From Rattus norvegicus (Eukaryota; Chordata; Mammalia; Rodentia; Muridae), in the NCBI RefSeq assembly GCF_036323735.1, contig NC_086034.1:13286001-13350000 (forward strand): DNA of 64,000 nt. The letters run 5' to 3'. Made by a program: the position numbers and the translations under genes. Below are positions 37,263-48,240 of this stretch, one piece after another (position 1 is the first letter of the stretch; every line of letters starts with the position of its first letter). The notes under the pieces were generated by a model. That model had not been told where the DNA came from and ran no database searches. It saw only the letters and a list, made by a program, of their open reading frames with translations.

Positions 37263-37316
37263 GTTGAGAGGTATTAATTACCAGTAATTGTTATTTCATG
37301 TTATTTTGGTGTTAGT

Positions 37317-37318
<2 letters not shown>

Positions 37319-37368
<50 letters not shown>

Positions 37369-37438
37369 GATGTGTGTGTAGTATGTATGTAAGTATGTAT
37401 GTATGTATGTATGTATGTATGTATGTATGTATGTATGT
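37319..37438. repeat. (GT)n then (ATGT)n microsatellite
   Basis: GT units at 37319-37365 and ATGT units at about 37380-37438, located at the ORF1-ORF2 spacer of the old L1. Confidence 0.96.
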
Positions 37439-37781
37439 GCTTTTCTTGTTTTTGTTGATATGGAATTACTTACTTCTGTTGTCTTGGATGTAGTTATCCT
37501 TCTTGTGTTGGAGTTTTCCTTCTAGTATTTTCTATAGGGCTGGATTTGTGGGGAGATATTGTTTGAATTTGGATTTTTCTTGAAATATCTTGTTTGCTCC
37601 ATCTATTGTGATTGAGAGTTTAGCTGGGTACAGTTGTCTAGGTTGACACCTGAGGATTTTTAGAGGTTGCAAGATATCTATCTAGCCCCTCTAGCTTTTA
37701 GATTCTGTATTGAGAAGTTGGGTGTAATTTTGATAGGTCTGCTGTTTTATGTTACCTAGCCATTTTCCCTTGACACTTTGA

Positions 37782-37864
37782 TTTTTTTTTTCAGAGCTGA
37801 GGAGCAAATCCAGGGCCTTGTGCTTGCTAGGCAAGTGCTCTACCACTGAGCTAAATCCCCAACT
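37782..37864 (-). mobile_element. ID SINE (tRNA-Ala/BC1-derived)
   Basis: The plus strand reads poly-T, then GAGCTGAGGAGCAAATCCAG, GGCCTTGTGCTTGCTAGGCA and CTACCACTGAGCTAAATCCC, then CAACTC. This is the reverse complement of the rodent ID consensus, with the polymerase III A box (TAGCTCAGTGG) on the minus strand. ID elements are especially abundant in rat, which supports the species call. Confidence 0.96.
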
Positions 37865-38317
37865 CTTTTAATATACTTTTAATATGCTTTCTTTGTTCTG
37901 TACACGTTATATTTTGATTATTTTGTGCTGGAAGGGTTTACTTTTTTGGTTCTGTCTATTTGGTGTTCTATAAGCTTCTTGTATCTTTACCTGTTTCTTT
38001 GGGAAAGTTTTTTTTCCTTGTATGATTTTGTTGAGAATATTTTCTTGGCCTTGGAGAGAGAACTCTTCAGCTTCTTCTGTTCTATCTTTCTTAAATTAGG
38101 TCTCCACTTTTTTCCCAGATTTTTCTTTTTTTTGATGTTTTGTGCCAGGCAGTTTTTTAGATTTAACATTTTCTTTGACTGATGTATCAATTTCTTCTAT
38201 TGTATCTTCTATGCCTGAGACTCTCTCTTTTTCATCTCCTGTATTCTCTTGATGACACTTGCATCCATCTGTTGTTCCTGTTCTCTTTCCTAGGTTTTCC
38301 ATCTCTCAGATTTCTTC

Positions 38318-38320
<3 letters not shown>

Positions 38321-38357
<37 letters not shown>
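38321..38357. repeat. (GT)n microsatellite
   Basis: GT dinucleotides inside old L1 ORF1 antisense sequence. Confidence 0.95.
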
Positions 38358-38359
<2 letters not shown>

Positions 38360-38433
38360 AATTGCTTCTATTTACACTTTCAGGTCTTGTACAGTTTTAT
38401 TTATTTTCTTCACGTGTTTGTATTTTTAACTAA

Positions 38434-38516
38434 ATTTTTTTTTGAGCTGAGGACCGAACCCAGGGCCTTGTGCTTGCTAGGCAAGCACTCTACCACTGAG
38501 CTAAATCCCCAACCCC
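38434..38516 (-). mobile_element. ID SINE (second copy)
   Basis: Poly-T, then GAGCTGAGGACCGAACCCAG, GGCCTTGTGCTTGCTAGGCA and CTACCACTGAGCTAAATCCC, then CAACCCC. It is nearer to the ID consensus than the copy at 37782 and has the same orientation. Confidence 0.97.
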
Positions 38517-38754
38517 TATTTATTTCCTCTTTAAAGGCCACTATCATCTTTATAAGATTGGATTTAAGGTCATTTTCTTGTGTTTTGGTCATGTTAGGCA
38601 ATCCAGGGTTTGCTGTGGTGGGGTAGCTCTATTTTGGAGGTATCATATTGTCATGGCTTTTGTTGATTTTGTTCTTTTGAGGGCCTGTAGCTCTCTAGAT
38701 GGTTTTCATCCCTAGATGTTCTTGTTGTAGTAGGTATTGGGAGTAGGGTGAACT

Positions 38755-39120
38755 TTGATGCTCTTAGAGTGGCAGACATCTGATGGATATCCTTGGGCTG
38801 TATATTTTCAGACCTGTAGGTCTATATGGTTTAAGAGTGTCAGTTCCAGTGAAGGTGGGCAGAGAGTTGTCAGGAGAATGGTGGTCCCCCGGGTTAACGG
38901 GCTGCTCAGGGCCTCTTGGCTTGGCCCACATGGCTCAACTGGCAGTGAATGTGGATGGGGGAAAGGAAGAATACCTGCATGGTCAAGAGTATGAAGAAGG
39001 TGGAGGAGAGGTAGCAGAAGAATGGACGTTGTTCTGGGATATCAGGCTACAGAGGGCAGTGTGGCTTGGCCCAGCAGATTCAGCAAGCAGGGAAGATGGG
39101 TAGGGAGAGGGAAACAGGAC
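38755..39120 (-). promoter_or_regulatory. Probable old L1 5'UTR
   Basis: G-rich plus-strand sequence lies beyond the N-terminal end of ORF1. Two loosely similar units share TTGGCTTGGCCCA-like and GTGGCTTGGCCCA-like cores (about 38918 and 39060), which could be remnants of tandem promoter monomers. The assignment rests mainly on position. Confidence 0.5.
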
Positions 39121-39697
39121 CCAGAGCTCCTGTCTAAATTCTTGTGAGTGTTCAATGACCTCTGTGACTGTGCTATGACATCAAGTTTTGCAAATAAGAA
39201 CTCTTTCTTCATAATTTCTGGAGTTTGTTGATTTTCACTCAAACTGACATAAATGCTTCTATTTTGATTTTTAACCACTCTCACATTCCTTCCCAGTGGA
39301 CTTCTGTCAATTTATAAAAGGAATGGATAATTTAAGAGACATCCTAGAAGGAAGTTGGGGTTCAGAAAGTGAGGTGTGTTCATTCACCTTCTTTTGCTCT
39401 GTGTAGGATGCCAAAAGCTGTGCCCTTGTGTGCTCCTAGGATTTTAAGGTCCTCAAAGCTCATTTTCTTCTTAAGTAAAGTTAAAACTCTGGTTCATTCT
39501 CTATTTAGTACTTCCAATTCTTATAATTGCATATAGCAGGGAGGACTGATGGGTTCATATCATACTAACTGTACCTAGACTCCAGGAAGTCGATTTATTA
39601 AACTAGAGTTAAAACCTCAGTAATCACCCAAGGCTATTCAGGTATTGACAGGCTAAGAATTAACAGAGGGAGTGAGATTCCAAGCTGAAATCATATG
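39121..39697. other. Unassigned sequence between L1 copies
   Basis: No gene or named repeat was recognised. Confidence 0.4.
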
Positions 39698-39730
39698 CTC
39701 TGTCTGCTTTCTTTTTTTTTTTTTTTTTTT

Positions 39731-40437
39731 ATTAACTTGAGTATTTCTTATATACATTTCAAGTGTTATTCCCTTTCCCGGTTTCCGGGCAAAATCCCCC
39801 TCCCCCTCCCCTTCCTTATGGGTGTTCCCCTCCCAACCCTCCCCCCATTGCCGCCCTCCACCCATAGTCTAGTTCACTGGGGGTTCAGTCTTAGCAGGAC
39901 CCAGGGCTTCCCCTTCCACTGGTGCTCTTACTAGGATATTCATTGCTACCTATGGGGTCAGAGTCCAGGGTCAGTCCATATATAGTCTTTAGGTAGTGGC
40001 TTAGTCCCTGGAAGCTCTGGTTGCTTGGCATTGTTGTACTTTTGGGGTCTCGAGCCCCTTCAAGCTCTTCCAGTTCTTTCTCTGATTCCTTCAACGGGGG
40101 ACCTATTCTCAGCTCAGTGCTTTGCTGCTGGCATTCGCCTCTGTATTTGCTGTATTCTGGCTGTGTCTCTCAGGAGCGATCTACATCCGGCTCCTGTCGG
40201 TCTGCACTTCTTTGCTTCATCCATCTTGTCCAATTGGGTGGCTGTATATGTATGGGCCACCTGTGGGGCAGGCTCTGAATGGGTGTTCCTTCAGTCTCTG
40301 TTTTAATCTTTGCCTCTCCCTTCCCAGCCAAGGGTATTCTTTTTCCTCATTTAAAGAAGGAGTGAAGCATTCACATTTTGATCATCCGTCTTGAGTTTCG
40401 TTTGTTCTAGGGATCTAGGGTAATTCAAGCATTTGGG
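39731..40437 (-). other. L1 3'UTR (copy C)
   Basis: Antisense of the rat L1 3'UTR, with the polypurine tract seen as C-rich plus-strand sequence at about 39788-39862. The element ends with ...CTCAAGTTAAT followed by the A tail. Plus-strand open frames here are antisense shadows. Confidence 0.93.
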
Positions 40438-43400
40438 CTAATAGCCACTTATCAATGAGTGCATACCATGTATGTCTTTCTGTGAGTGGGTTAGCTCACT
40501 CAGGATGATATTTTCCAGTTCCAACCATTTGCCTACGAATTTCATAAAGCCGTTGTTTTTGATAGCTGAGTAATATTCCATTGTGTAGATGTACCACATT
40601 TTCTGTATCCATTCCTCTGTTGAAGGGCATCTGGGTTCTTTCCAGCTTCTGGCTATTATAAATAAAGCTGCAATGAACATAGTGGAGCACGTGTCTCTTT
40701 TATATGTTGAGGCATCTTTTGGGTATATGCCCAAGAGAGGTATAGCTGGATCCTCAGGCAGTTCAATGTCCAATTTTCTGAGGAACCTCCAGACTGATTT
40801 CCAGAATGGTTTTACCAGTCTGCAATCCCACCAACAATGGAGGAGTGTTCCTCTTTCTCCACATCCTCGCCAGCATCTGCTGTCACCTGAGTTTTTGATC
40901 TTAGCCATTCTCACTGGTGTGAGGTGAAATCTCAGGGTTGTTTTGATTTGCATTTCCCTTATGACTAAAGATGTTGAACATTTCTTTAGGTGTTTCTCAG
41001 CCATTCGGCATTCCTCAGCTGTGAATTCTTTGTTTAGCTCTGAACCCCATTTTTTAATAGGGTTATTTGTTTCCCTGTGGTCTAACTTCTTGAGTTCTTT
41101 GTATATTTTGGATATAAGGCCTCTATCTGTTGTAGGATTGGTAAAGATCTTTTCCCAATCTGTTGGTTGCCGTTTTGTCCTAACCACCGTGTCCTTTGCC
41201 TTACAGAAGCTTTGCAGTTTTATGAGATCCCATTTGTCGATTCTTGATCTTAGAGCATAAGCCATTGGTGTTTTGTTCAGGAAATTTTTTCCAGTGCCCA
41301 TGTGTTCCAGATGCTTCCCTAGTTTTTCTTCTATTAGTTTGAGTGTGTCTGGTTTGATGTGGAGGTCCTTGATCCACTTGGACTTAAGCTTTGTACAGGG
41401 TGATAAGCATGGATCGATCTGCATTCTTCTACATGTTGCCCTCCAGTTGAACCAGCACTATTTGCTGAAAATGCTATCTTTTTTCCATTGGATGGTTTTG
41501 GCTCCTTTGTCAAAAATCAAGTGACAATAGGTGTGTGGGTTCATTTCTGGGTCTTCAATTCTATTCCATTGGTCTATCTGTCTGTCTCTGTACCAATACC
41601 ATGCAGTTTTTATCACTATTGCTCTGTAATACTGCTTGAGTTCAGGGATAGTGATTCCCCCTGAAGTCCTTTTATTGTTGAGGATAGCTTTAGCTATCCT
41701 GGGTTTTTTGTTATTCCAGATGAATTTGCAAATTGTTCTGTCTAACTCTTTGAAGAATTGGATTGGTATTTTGATGGGGATTGCATTGAATCTGTAGATT
41801 GCTTTTGGTAAAATGGCCATTTTTACTATATTAATCCTGCCAATCCATGAGCACGGGAGATCTTTCCATCTTCTGAGGTCTTCTTCAATTTCTTTCCTCA
41901 GTGTCTTGAAGTTCTTATTGTACAGATCTTTTACTTGCTTGGTTAAAGTCACACCGAGGTACTTTATATTATTTGGGTCTATTATGAAGGGTGTCGTTTC
42001 CCTAATTTCTTTCTCGGCTTGTTTCTCTTTTGTATAGAGGAAGGCAACTGATTTATTTGAGTTAATTTTATACCCAGCCACTTTGCTGAAGTTGTTTATC
42101 AGCTTTAGTAGTTCTCTGGTGGAACTTTTGGGATCACTTAAATATACTATCATGTCATCTGCAAATAGTGATATTTTGACTTCTTCTTTTCCGATCTGTA
42201 TCCCCTTGATCTCCTTTTGTTGTTTGATTGCTCTGGCTAGAACTTCAAGAACTATATTGAATAAGTAGGGAGAGAGTGGGCAGCCTTGTCTAGTCCCTGA
42301 TTTTAGTGGGATTGCTTCGAGTTTCTCTCCATTTAGTTTAATGTTAGCAACTGGTTTGCTGTATATGGCTTTTACTATGTTTAGGTATGGGCCTTGAATT
42401 CCTATTCTTTCCAGGACTTTTATCATGAAGGGGTGTTGAATTTTGTCAAATGATTTCTCAGCATCTAATGAAATGATCATGTGGTTTTGTTCTTTCAGTT
42501 TGTTTATATGATGGATCACGTTGATGGTTTTCCGTATATTAAACCATCCCTGCATGCCTGGGATGAAGCCTACTTGATCATGGTGGATGATTGTTTTGAT
42601 GTGCTGTTGAATTCGGTTTGCCAGAATTTTATTGAGTATTTTTGCGTCGATATTCATAAGGGAAATTGGTCTGAAGTTCTCTTTCTTTGTTGTGTCTTTG
42701 TGTGGTTTAGGTATAAGAGTAATTGTGGCTTCGTAGAAGGAATTCGGTAGTGCTCCATCTGTTTCAATTTTGTGGAATAGTTTGGATAATATTGGTATGA
42801 GGTCTTCTATGAAGGTTTGATAGAATTCTGCACTAAACCCGTCTGGACCTGGGCTCTTTTTGGTTGGAAGACCTTTAATGACTGCTTTTATTTCCTTAGG
42901 AGTTATGGGGTTGTTTAACTGGTTTATCTGTTCCTGATTTAACTTCGATACCTGGTATCTGTCTAGGAAATTGTCCATTTCCTGAAGATTTTCAAATTTT
43001 GTTGAATATAGGTTTTTATAGTAAGATCTGATGATTTTTTGAATTTCTTCTGAATCTGTAGTTATGTCTCCCTTTTCATTTCTAATTTTGTTAATTTGGA
43101 CGCACTCTCTGTGTCCTCTCGTTAGTATGGCTAAGGGTTTATCTATCTTGTTGATTTTCTCAAAGAACCAACTTTTGGTTCTGTTGATTCTTTCTATGGT
43201 CCTTTTTGTTTCTACTTGGTTGATTTCAGCTCTGAGTTTGATTATTTCCTGCCTTCTACTCCTCCTGGGTGTATTTGCTTCTTTTTGTTCTAGAGCTTTT
43301 AGGTGTGCTGTCAAGCTGCTGACATATGCTCTTTCCTGTTTCTTTCTGCAGGCACTCAGCGCTATGAGTTTTCCTCTTAGCACAGCTTTCATTGTGTCCC

Positions 43401-44265
43401 ATAAGTTTGGGTATGTTGTATCTTCATTTTCATTAAATTCTAAAAAGTTTTTAATTTCTTTCTTTATTTCTTCCTTGACCAGGTTATCATTGAGTAGAGC
43501 ATTGTTCAATTTCCACGTATATGTGGGCATTCTTCCCTTATTGTTATTGAAGACCAGTTTTAGGCCGTGGTGGTCCGATAGCATGCATGGGATTATCTCT
43601 ATCTTTCTGTACCTGTTGAGGCCCGTTTTTTGACCAATTATATGGTCAATTTTGGAGAAAGTACCATGAGGAGCTGAGAAGAAGGTATATCCTTTTGCTT
43701 TAGGATAGAATGTTCTATAAATATCCGTTAAGTCCATTTGGCTCATGACTTCTCTTAGTCTGTCGACATCACTGTTTAATTTCTGTTTCCATGATCTGTC
43801 CATTGATGAGAGTGGGGTGTTGAAGTCTCCCACTATTATTGTGTGAGGTGCAATGTGTGTTTTGAGCTTTAGTAAGGTTTCTTTTACGTATGTAGGTGCC
43901 CTTGTATTTGGGGCATAGATATTTAGGATTGAGAGTTCATCTTGGTGGATTTTTCCTTTGATGAATATGAAGTGTCCTTCCTTATCTTTTTTGATGACTT
44001 TTAGTTGGAAATTGATTTTATTTGATATTAGAATGGCTACTCCAGCTTGCTTCTTCTGACCATTTGCTTGGAAAGTTGTTTTCCAGCCTTTCACTCTGAG
44101 GTAGTGTCTGTCTTTGTCTCTGAGGTGTGTTTCCTGTAGGCAGCAGAATGCAGGGTCCTCATTGCGTATCCAGTTTGTTAATCTATGTCTTTTTATTGGG
44201 GAGTTGAGGCCATTGATATTGAGAGATATTAAGGAATAGTGATTATTGCTTCCCGTTATATTCAT
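40438..44265 (-). pseudogene. L1 ORF2 (endonuclease and reverse transcriptase) with a single in-frame TAG, copy C
   Basis: ORF2p carries out target-primed reverse transcription. From the ATG at 44265 (MNITGSNNHYSLISLNINGL) to the stop at 40438 there are 1276 codons in one continuous frame. The only break is TAG at 41460-41458, codon 936, where other copies have TGG or another sense codon. The endonuclease residues N16 and E45 (LQETHL), VGDFN and SDHHGLKL are present. The RT motif FADD is at residues 701-704 (42165-42154). The TAG precedes the cysteine-rich motif CX3CX7HX4C (CWRGCGERGTLLHCWWDC), so a product would end after the RT domain at 935 aa. No frameshift was found. Confidence 0.95.
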
Positions 44266-44324
44266 ATTTGGATGTGAGGTTATGTTTGTGTGCTTTCATT
44301 CTCTTTGTTTTGTTGCCAAGACGA

Positions 44325-45398
44325 TTAGTTTCTTGCTTCTTCTAGGGTATAGCTTGCCTCCTTATGTTGGGCTTTACCATTTATTATCCTTTGTAGTGCT
44401 GGATTTGTAGAAAGATATTGTGTAAATTTGGTTTTGTCATGGAATATCTTGGTTTCTCCATCAATGTTAATTGAGAGTTTTGCTGGATACAGTAACCTGG
44501 GCTGGCATTTGTGTTCTCTTAGGGTCTGTATGACATCAGTCCAGGATCTTCTGGCCTTCATAGTTTCTGGCGAGAAGTCTGGTGTGATTCTGATAGGTCT
44601 GCCTTTATATGTTACTTGACCTTTTTCCCTTACTGCTTTTAATATTCTTTCTTTATTTTGTGCGTTTGGTGTTTTGACAATTATGTGACGGGAGGTGTTT
44701 CTTTTCTGGTCCAATCTATTTGGAGTTCTGTAGGCTTCTTGTATGTGTATGGGTATCTCTTTTTTTAGGTTAGGGAAGTTTTCTTCTATGATTTTGTTGA
44801 AGATATTTACTGGTCCTTTGAGCTGGGAGTCTTCACTCTCTTCTATACCTATTATCCTTAGGTTTGATCTTCTCATTGAGTCCTGGATTTCCTGTATGTT
44901 TTGGACCAGTAGCTTTTTCCGCTTTACATTATCTTTGACAGTTGAGTCAATGATTTCTATGGAATCTTCTGCTCCTGAGATTCTCTCTTCCATCTCTTGA
45001 ATTCTGTTGGTGAGGCTTGTATCTACAGCTCCTTGTCTCTTCTTTTGGTTTTCTATATCCAGGGTTGTTTCCATGTGTTCTTTCTTGATTGCTTCTATTT
45101 CCATTTTTAATTCCTTCAACTGTTTGATTGTGTTTTCCTGGAATTCTTTCAGGGATTTTTGCGATTCCTCTCTGTAGGCTTTTACTTGTTTATTAATGTT
45201 TTCCTGTGCTTCCCTAAGTGTGTTCATATCTTTCTTGAAGTCCTCCAGCATCATGATCAAATATGATTTTGTAACTAGATCTTGCTTTTCTGGTGTGTTT
45301 GGATATTCCATGTTTGTTTTGGTGGGAGAATTGGGCTCCGATGATGCCATGTAGTCTTGGTTTCTGTTGCTTGGGTTCCTGCGCTTGCCTCTCGCCAT
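44325..45398 (-). CDS. L1 ORF1 protein, intact (357 aa), copy C
   Basis: ATG at 45398 opens MARGKRRNPSNRNQDYMASS and the frame runs 357 codons to a stop at 44325. Domain order is as expected for rodent ORF1p: disordered N-terminus, coiled coil (KSLKEFQENTIKQLKELKME), RRM (RRSNLRIIGIEESEDSQLKG) and C-terminal domain (TYKGRPIRITPDFSPETMKA). It differs from copy B by a one-codon deletion and a handful of substitutions. The protein forms trimers and packages L1 RNA. It lies 59 bases upstream of the ORF2 start in the usual L1 bicistronic layout. Expression would depend on the element's own 5'UTR promoter. Confidence 0.96.
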   Translation of the reverse strand: MARGKRRNPSNRNQDYMASSEPNSPTKTNMEYPNTPEKQDLVTKSYLIMMLEDFKKDMNTLREAQENINKQVKAYREESQKSLKEFQENTIKQLKELKMEIEAIKKEHMETTLDIENQKKRQGAVDTSLTNRIQEMEERISGAEDSIEIIDSTVKDNVKRKKLLVQNIQEIQDSMRRSNLRIIGIEESEDSQLKGPVNIFNKIIEENFPNLKKEIPIHIQEAYRTPNRLDQKRNTSRHIIVKTPNAQNKERILKAVREKGQVTYKGRPIRITPDFSPETMKARRSWTDVIQTLREHKCQPRLLYPAKLSINIDGETKIFHDKTKFTQYLSTNPALQRIINGKAQHKEASYTLEEARN

Positions 45399-46119
45399 CA
45401 GATTATCTCTAGTGTTACTTTGTTCTGCTATTTCTGACAGTGGCTAGAGTGTCCTATAAGCCTGTGTGACAGGAGTGCTGTAGACCTGTTTTCCTCTCTT
45501 TCAGTCAGTTATGGGGACAGAGTGTTCTGCTTTCTGGCATGTAGTTTTTCCTCTCTACAGGTCTTCAGTTGTTCCTGTGGGCCTGTGTCTTGAGTTCACC
45601 AGGCAGCTTTCTTGCAGCAGAAAATTTGGTCTTACCTGTGGTCCCGAGGCTCAGGTTCGCTCGTGGGGTGCTGCCCACGGGCTCTCTGCAGCGGCAGCAA
45701 CCAGGAAGACCTGTGCCGCCCCTTCCGGGAACTTCAGTGCACCAGGGTTCCAGATGGTCTTTGGCTTTTTCCTCTGGCGTCCGAGATGTGTGTGCAGGGA
45801 GCAGTCAGTTCTGGTTTCCCAGGCTTGTCTGCCTCTCTGAAGGTTTAGCTCTCCCTCCCACGGGATTTGGGTGCAGAGAACTGTTTATCCGGTCTGTTTC
45901 TTTCAGGTTCCGGCGGTGTCTCAGGCACAGGGGTCCTGCCGCTCCTGGGCCCTTCCCCACGGGAGCCCAGAGGCCTTATACAGTTTGCTCTTGGGCCAGG
46001 GATGTGGGCAGGGGTGAGCAGAGTTGGTGGTCTCTTCCGCTCTGCAGCCTCAGGAGTGCCCACCTGACCAGGCGGTTGGGTCTCTCTCTCACCGGGTCTG
46101 GGAGCAGAGAGCTGCTGCC
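45399..46119 (-). promoter_or_regulatory. L1 5'UTR, apparently complete (copy C)
   Basis: About 720 bases upstream of ORF1, comparatively GC- and CpG-rich for this window, extending about 200 bases further 5' than in copy B. In L1 this region acts as internal promoter. Plus-strand frames across it (up to 191 codons) start at TTG-type codons and are not supported as genes. Confidence 0.85.
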
Positions 46120-46135
46120 CTCTGTCTGCTTTCTT

Positions 46136-48027
46136 AAACCATAAAGTTAAGAAGCTATTAAAGGAAAACTTACACAAATCATCAGAGTTTTACAGCGCTC
46201 ATTTTATTTAAATGGTTGCTCGGCCAACTATTGCTACCTTAAGCAGGGAAAGAGACAGAGGGATCAACACAGCCACACAAAGGAAAGAGAACTGCTGTTG
46301 ACTTGGACACCATTTGTACTCACAATGCTCTCTGGTTTTCTAAGGTTTTGTTGCTGTTGTTGTTGTTGTTGCTGTTGTTGTTGTTGGTGGTGGTGGTAGC
46401 GGTGGTTGTGGTGGTAATGGTGGGTTTTTTTTTTTTTGTTGTTGTTTTGTTTTTCTTTTTTCTTTTTGGTCTGGGCTACATGAAGTTGCATTTGTCCTGT
46501 TCAGCTAACATGTTTTGAAGCCAAATAGCTGTAGGTGAGCCTAACTTCTCAGCCTGGCATAGAGGCAGAAACACAGATTTCCTACACATAAACTTAGATG
46601 AAAGAAGGCTGAGAGTCATCCAGGTATTTAAAGTTCCCACTTGTCTATTCATTACAGAAACTTGTACAGAACTGACTCTATGCATATTGAATTATAAAAA
46701 AATTCTTATAAAGCATTTGAATATGAACAATGTGTTGTATTTAGTACAGAAAGATGGCTTTCTTCACCACGAGTTATTCTTACTTCATTCATAGCTTCCT
46801 GCATCAGGGTATGAAAGTCAACAGGAAAATGGATTAGGATTAAGACAGCCTTCAAACAAGTCCTTTGTTAGGGCTCAGTTTATCCTGGTGTTAAAACCCT
46901 TTATATAACACCATGGGAGACACATCTGGCTCTCTGGCTAATAACTGAAAAGAAATGGAAGTTAAAACTAAAGCCTCTGAACAATGGGAGGCTCTGCAGA
47001 TAAAAGCAGTTCTGTGATAATCCTACTCCTGGGAAAACTCAAATCTTTGTTGGGGGTGGGCAGTGATGGATCCTGATATGGTATTCTGGGTCCCCCAGCT
47101 GGCCAAGAGAACAGGCGACTCTGGGGTGTCTTCTTTGCTTGTTTCCATGAAGTGCAGACTAAAAGCATCTTTGTGTGTTTAAGCACAAAGCACACAGCCG
47201 AGTGAGTCTTGACCTTGGCAGAATCCCAAGCAGGCAGTTTAAGTGCACAGTTTGCCTAGTTCAGAGAGGACTCTTAGACTCAGTTGAGAAGTATTATAGC
47301 AACAGTTTTCTCTGATAGGAGCCAGATGTCTCCTTGCTGCTGTGATTCTTTTCTTTGTATCTATAAAATATCATGTAAAAGCAGAACAACCAAACCTCTG
47401 CAATCTTACATTGCAATAGCCCTTTCTTAGTTCCGTGTGTGACTATGAGTTCTAGAACCTAGCACTCCAGTCACATAGCAATTCCTTCTCCTCTGGGCAC
47501 ACAGACAGAAGCCTTTACCAGTTGTCTACAGGGAACCTTTTGTTGTGAGTACAATTCACCTGGGTTATCATGCTTGACTCTCCCAAGCAAGGCCCTTTTT
47601 TCCACTATAAGCAGTGCTGTATTCTCTAAGGATATGCTTTTATGGCTGCATCATTTGGTTCTCTCTCATCTGATAAGTTCTAAAGTTCATCTATTATATT
47701 TTTGGAATGAAACATATTGCCTGGAAAATCTTTTACAGAAAGAACATGCAAACAAACATGTGTTCAATATCCCACCAGTGTGTTTTTGAGTTAAACTGAC
47801 TTAACTAGTAGATCTTCAGCGATAGTTCTTTTTCTGCCAACTGCATTGTAGATATAATTGAATAAGTGGCTGGAGGATACTACTGATAACTCATGTGAAC
47901 CAAAGCATTTATAGTACTGCAGTGGTCACTGCCAGATATAATTTCTTTGGACCTAAGATTCTGGAGAAAACAAAACCATAACTATAAACAACATGAATGT
48001 TCAAGACATGTAAGAAGAGAGCTATTT
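46136..48027. other. Unassigned sequence with a (TTG)n/(TGG)n run
   Basis: A TTG/TGG/T-rich low-complexity run at 46346-46460 explains the poly-Leu/Val and poly-Gln frames. The rest has no recognised gene or repeat. Confidence 0.45.
46346..46460. repeat. (TTG)n / (TGG)n / poly-T low-complexity run
   Basis: TTG units with interruptions, then TGG units, a 13-T run, and GTT units. Confidence 0.93.
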
Positions 48028-48240
48028 TATGGAGATGGATCAGTGATTAAAGTACATGCTGTACAAGAGTGAGGACTTGAGTGTGAATTCTCAAAATGCA
48101 CACAGTGATATCCCTTCTGTAGCCCTAACACTCCTATAAGGAGTAGGACAAGAGAATTCCAGAAGCTTGTGGGTCTGAAACACACGGCAAAAATCAGTCG
48201 GCCAACCAATACATCCTCAAGTCAGTCAAATGACCAGCAG
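48028..48240 (+). mobile_element. Possible old SINE (B4/RSINE-like)
   Basis: GGAGATGGATCAGTGATTAA, GAGGACTTGAGTGTGAATTC, AGGACAAGAGAATTCCAGAA and GTCGGCCAACCAAT-like text follow the layout of tRNA-derived rodent SINEs. Divergence is high and the subfamily is uncertain. Confidence 0.5.

Larger units (their letters stand above)
37450..38750 (-). pseudogene. L1 ORF1 remnant with two ID insertions
   Basis: Antisense ORF1: GGCTGGATTTGTGGGGAGAT, TTGTGATTGAGAGTTTAGCT, TTTGATAGGTCTGCTGTTTT and, after the first ID element, TTGGTGTTCTATAAGCTTCT. The coiled-coil part continues to about 38750. A (GT)n run lies at 38321-38357. No usable frame remains. Confidence 0.82.
34869..39120 (-). mobile_element. 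Old L1, 5' part (ORF2 N-terminal two-thirds, ORF1, 5'UTR)
   Basis: Antisense ORF2 from the RT C-terminal side (equivalent of 41880 in copy C) to its start lies at 34869-37262, ORF1 at about 37450-38750 and a 5'UTR-like part to about 39120. The 3' third is absent: the element abuts the ORF2-less L1 at 34868/34869. Between ORF2 and ORF1 lie (GT)n and (ATGT)n runs. Two ID SINEs interrupt ORF1. Divergence from copies A-C is substantial. Confidence 0.82.
39698..46135 (-). mobile_element. Full-length young rat L1 (L1Rn type), copy C, with 16-bp target duplication
   Basis: The element occupies about 39714-46119 on the minus strand and is bounded by CTCTGTCTGCTTTCTT at 39698-39713 and again, identically, at 46120-46135. 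Its poly(A) tail is the pure T run near 39712-39730. The implied nick on the plus strand, TTCTT/AAACC at 46135/46136, fits the L1 endonuclease preference (TTTT/AA). Order in sense: 5'UTR 46119-45399, ORF1 45398-44325, ORF2 44265-40438, 3'UTR 40437-39731. The perfect duplication, pure tail and one nonsense codon in ORF2 point to a young insertion. Confidence 0.97.

Noticed and set aside
37782..38516. tRNA-Ala-like sequences that could be called tRNA genes
   Set aside because: They are the heads of ID SINEs with poly(A) tails, not tRNA genes.
43064..43633. A 189-codon plus-strand hydrophobic frame resembling a membrane protein
   Set aside because: It is the exact antisense shadow of L1 ORF2 in copy C.
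45569..46144. A 191-codon plus-strand open frame antisense to the L1 5'UTR, reminiscent of the primate antisense ORF0
   Set aside because: The frame starts at TTG, not ATG. The GC-rich 5'UTR lengthens antisense frames, the frame is not preserved in copy B, and I know of no rodent equivalent of ORF0.
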